This document shows, piece after piece, positions 63,200 to 63,260 of a stretch of DNA of 63,260 nucleotides. The DNA is from an uncultured Oceanospirillaceae bacterium. GTDB taxonomy: Bacteria > Pseudomonadota > Gammaproteobacteria > Pseudomonadales > Balneatricaceae. Each line of letters opens with the position of its first letter. Position 1 is the first letter of the stretch. Both the position numbers and the translations under genes were made by a program. Location: positions 1 through 63,260 of the forward strand of contig CAKZPE010000078.1 in NCBI GenBank assembly GCA_937138495.1. Reading direction: 5' to 3'. Under the pieces are notes generated by a model. It was given only the letters and a program-made list of their open reading frames with translations, was not told the origin of the DNA and made no database searches.

Positions 63200-63260
63200 A
63201 GCCGGACACCGATTTAGGTGGTAATGTTGCCACCTTAGGAGAGGTATTCAATGGCAAGAC
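63197..63260 (+). mobile_element. probable IS (IS3-like) left end, cut by window edge
   Basis: Starts TGAAGCCGGACACCGATTTA, followed by a GGTGG/CCACC inverted repeat. GAGAGG lies 8 bp before an ATG at 63251 opening Met-Ala-Arg, in keeping with an orfA start. Only 64 bp are visible, so the family is a guess. Confidence 0.5.

Overview
The window looks like the replication-origin region of a marine gammaproteobacterium, probably of the Oceanospirillales. This is inferred from gene order and protein style: the F-type ATP synthase genes, parAB, rsmG, mnmG, mnmE, yidC, rnpA, rpmH, dnaA, dnaN, recF and gyrB are all present, and an NhaD sodium/proton antiporter sits among them. No rRNA, tRNA or CRISPR array was seen.

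Layout. (1) 1-720 is a broken edge. An argG fragment and a LexA-like fragment are joined to what look like the first codons of atpG, so the atp operon stops after atpA and atpGDC are missing. (2) 724-9548 is a minus-strand housekeeping block, atpIBEFHA and mnmG-rsmG-parA-parB. (3) 9549-10093 carries DnaA boxes and an AT-rich 13-mer-like element next to mnmG and is the best oriC candidate. Two further DnaA-box regions lie at 23519-23867 (a cluster) and upstream of dnaA. (4) 10094-28098 is accessory chromosome. It holds a chemoreceptor with an NrtS-like membrane part and a TetR-led operon of nine genes (sterol-desaturase-like, DUF1800, DUF1501, B12-type radical SAM, Rieske oxygenase and small membrane proteins). 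It also holds nhaD, a cysteine-peptidase-like protein, trxC, a HipBA-like pair and a SWIM protein. (5) 28106-38732 is mnmE, yidC, rnpA, rpmH, dnaA, dnaN, recF and gyrB.

(6) 38743-60927 is a complete Tn7-like transposon of about 22 kb inserted 10 bp after the gyrB stop codon. It has TGT...ACA ends, TnsB-type 20-bp end repeats, a perfect 5-bp target duplication (ATTGT), and tnsA, tnsB, tnsC and a long tniQ/tnsD reading inward from the gyrB side, the same layout Tn7 has at glmS. Its cargo is a HipA-like kinase module, a two-TM membrane protein, an orphan AbrB/MazE-like protein, and an AT-rich secretion locus. The secretion locus has an RTX protein, a small homologue of phage tail-assembly chaperones, two HlyB-type ABC transporters around one HlyD, and a heme-motif GGDEF protein with a degenerate EAL domain. 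(7) Directly beyond the distal target duplication are two more end repeats, in the orientation of the gyrB-proximal end. These are probably the start of an older element at the same site. Its surviving cargo would be a zinc-ribbon membrane protein and a STAND-like NTPase cut by what looks like an IS at the window edge.

The most novel points are the gyrB-directed Tn7-like element with tandem occupancy, the replacement terminators carried just inside its ends, and the RTX/dual-ABC secretion operon with a phage tail-chaperone homologue framed by two perfect hairpins.
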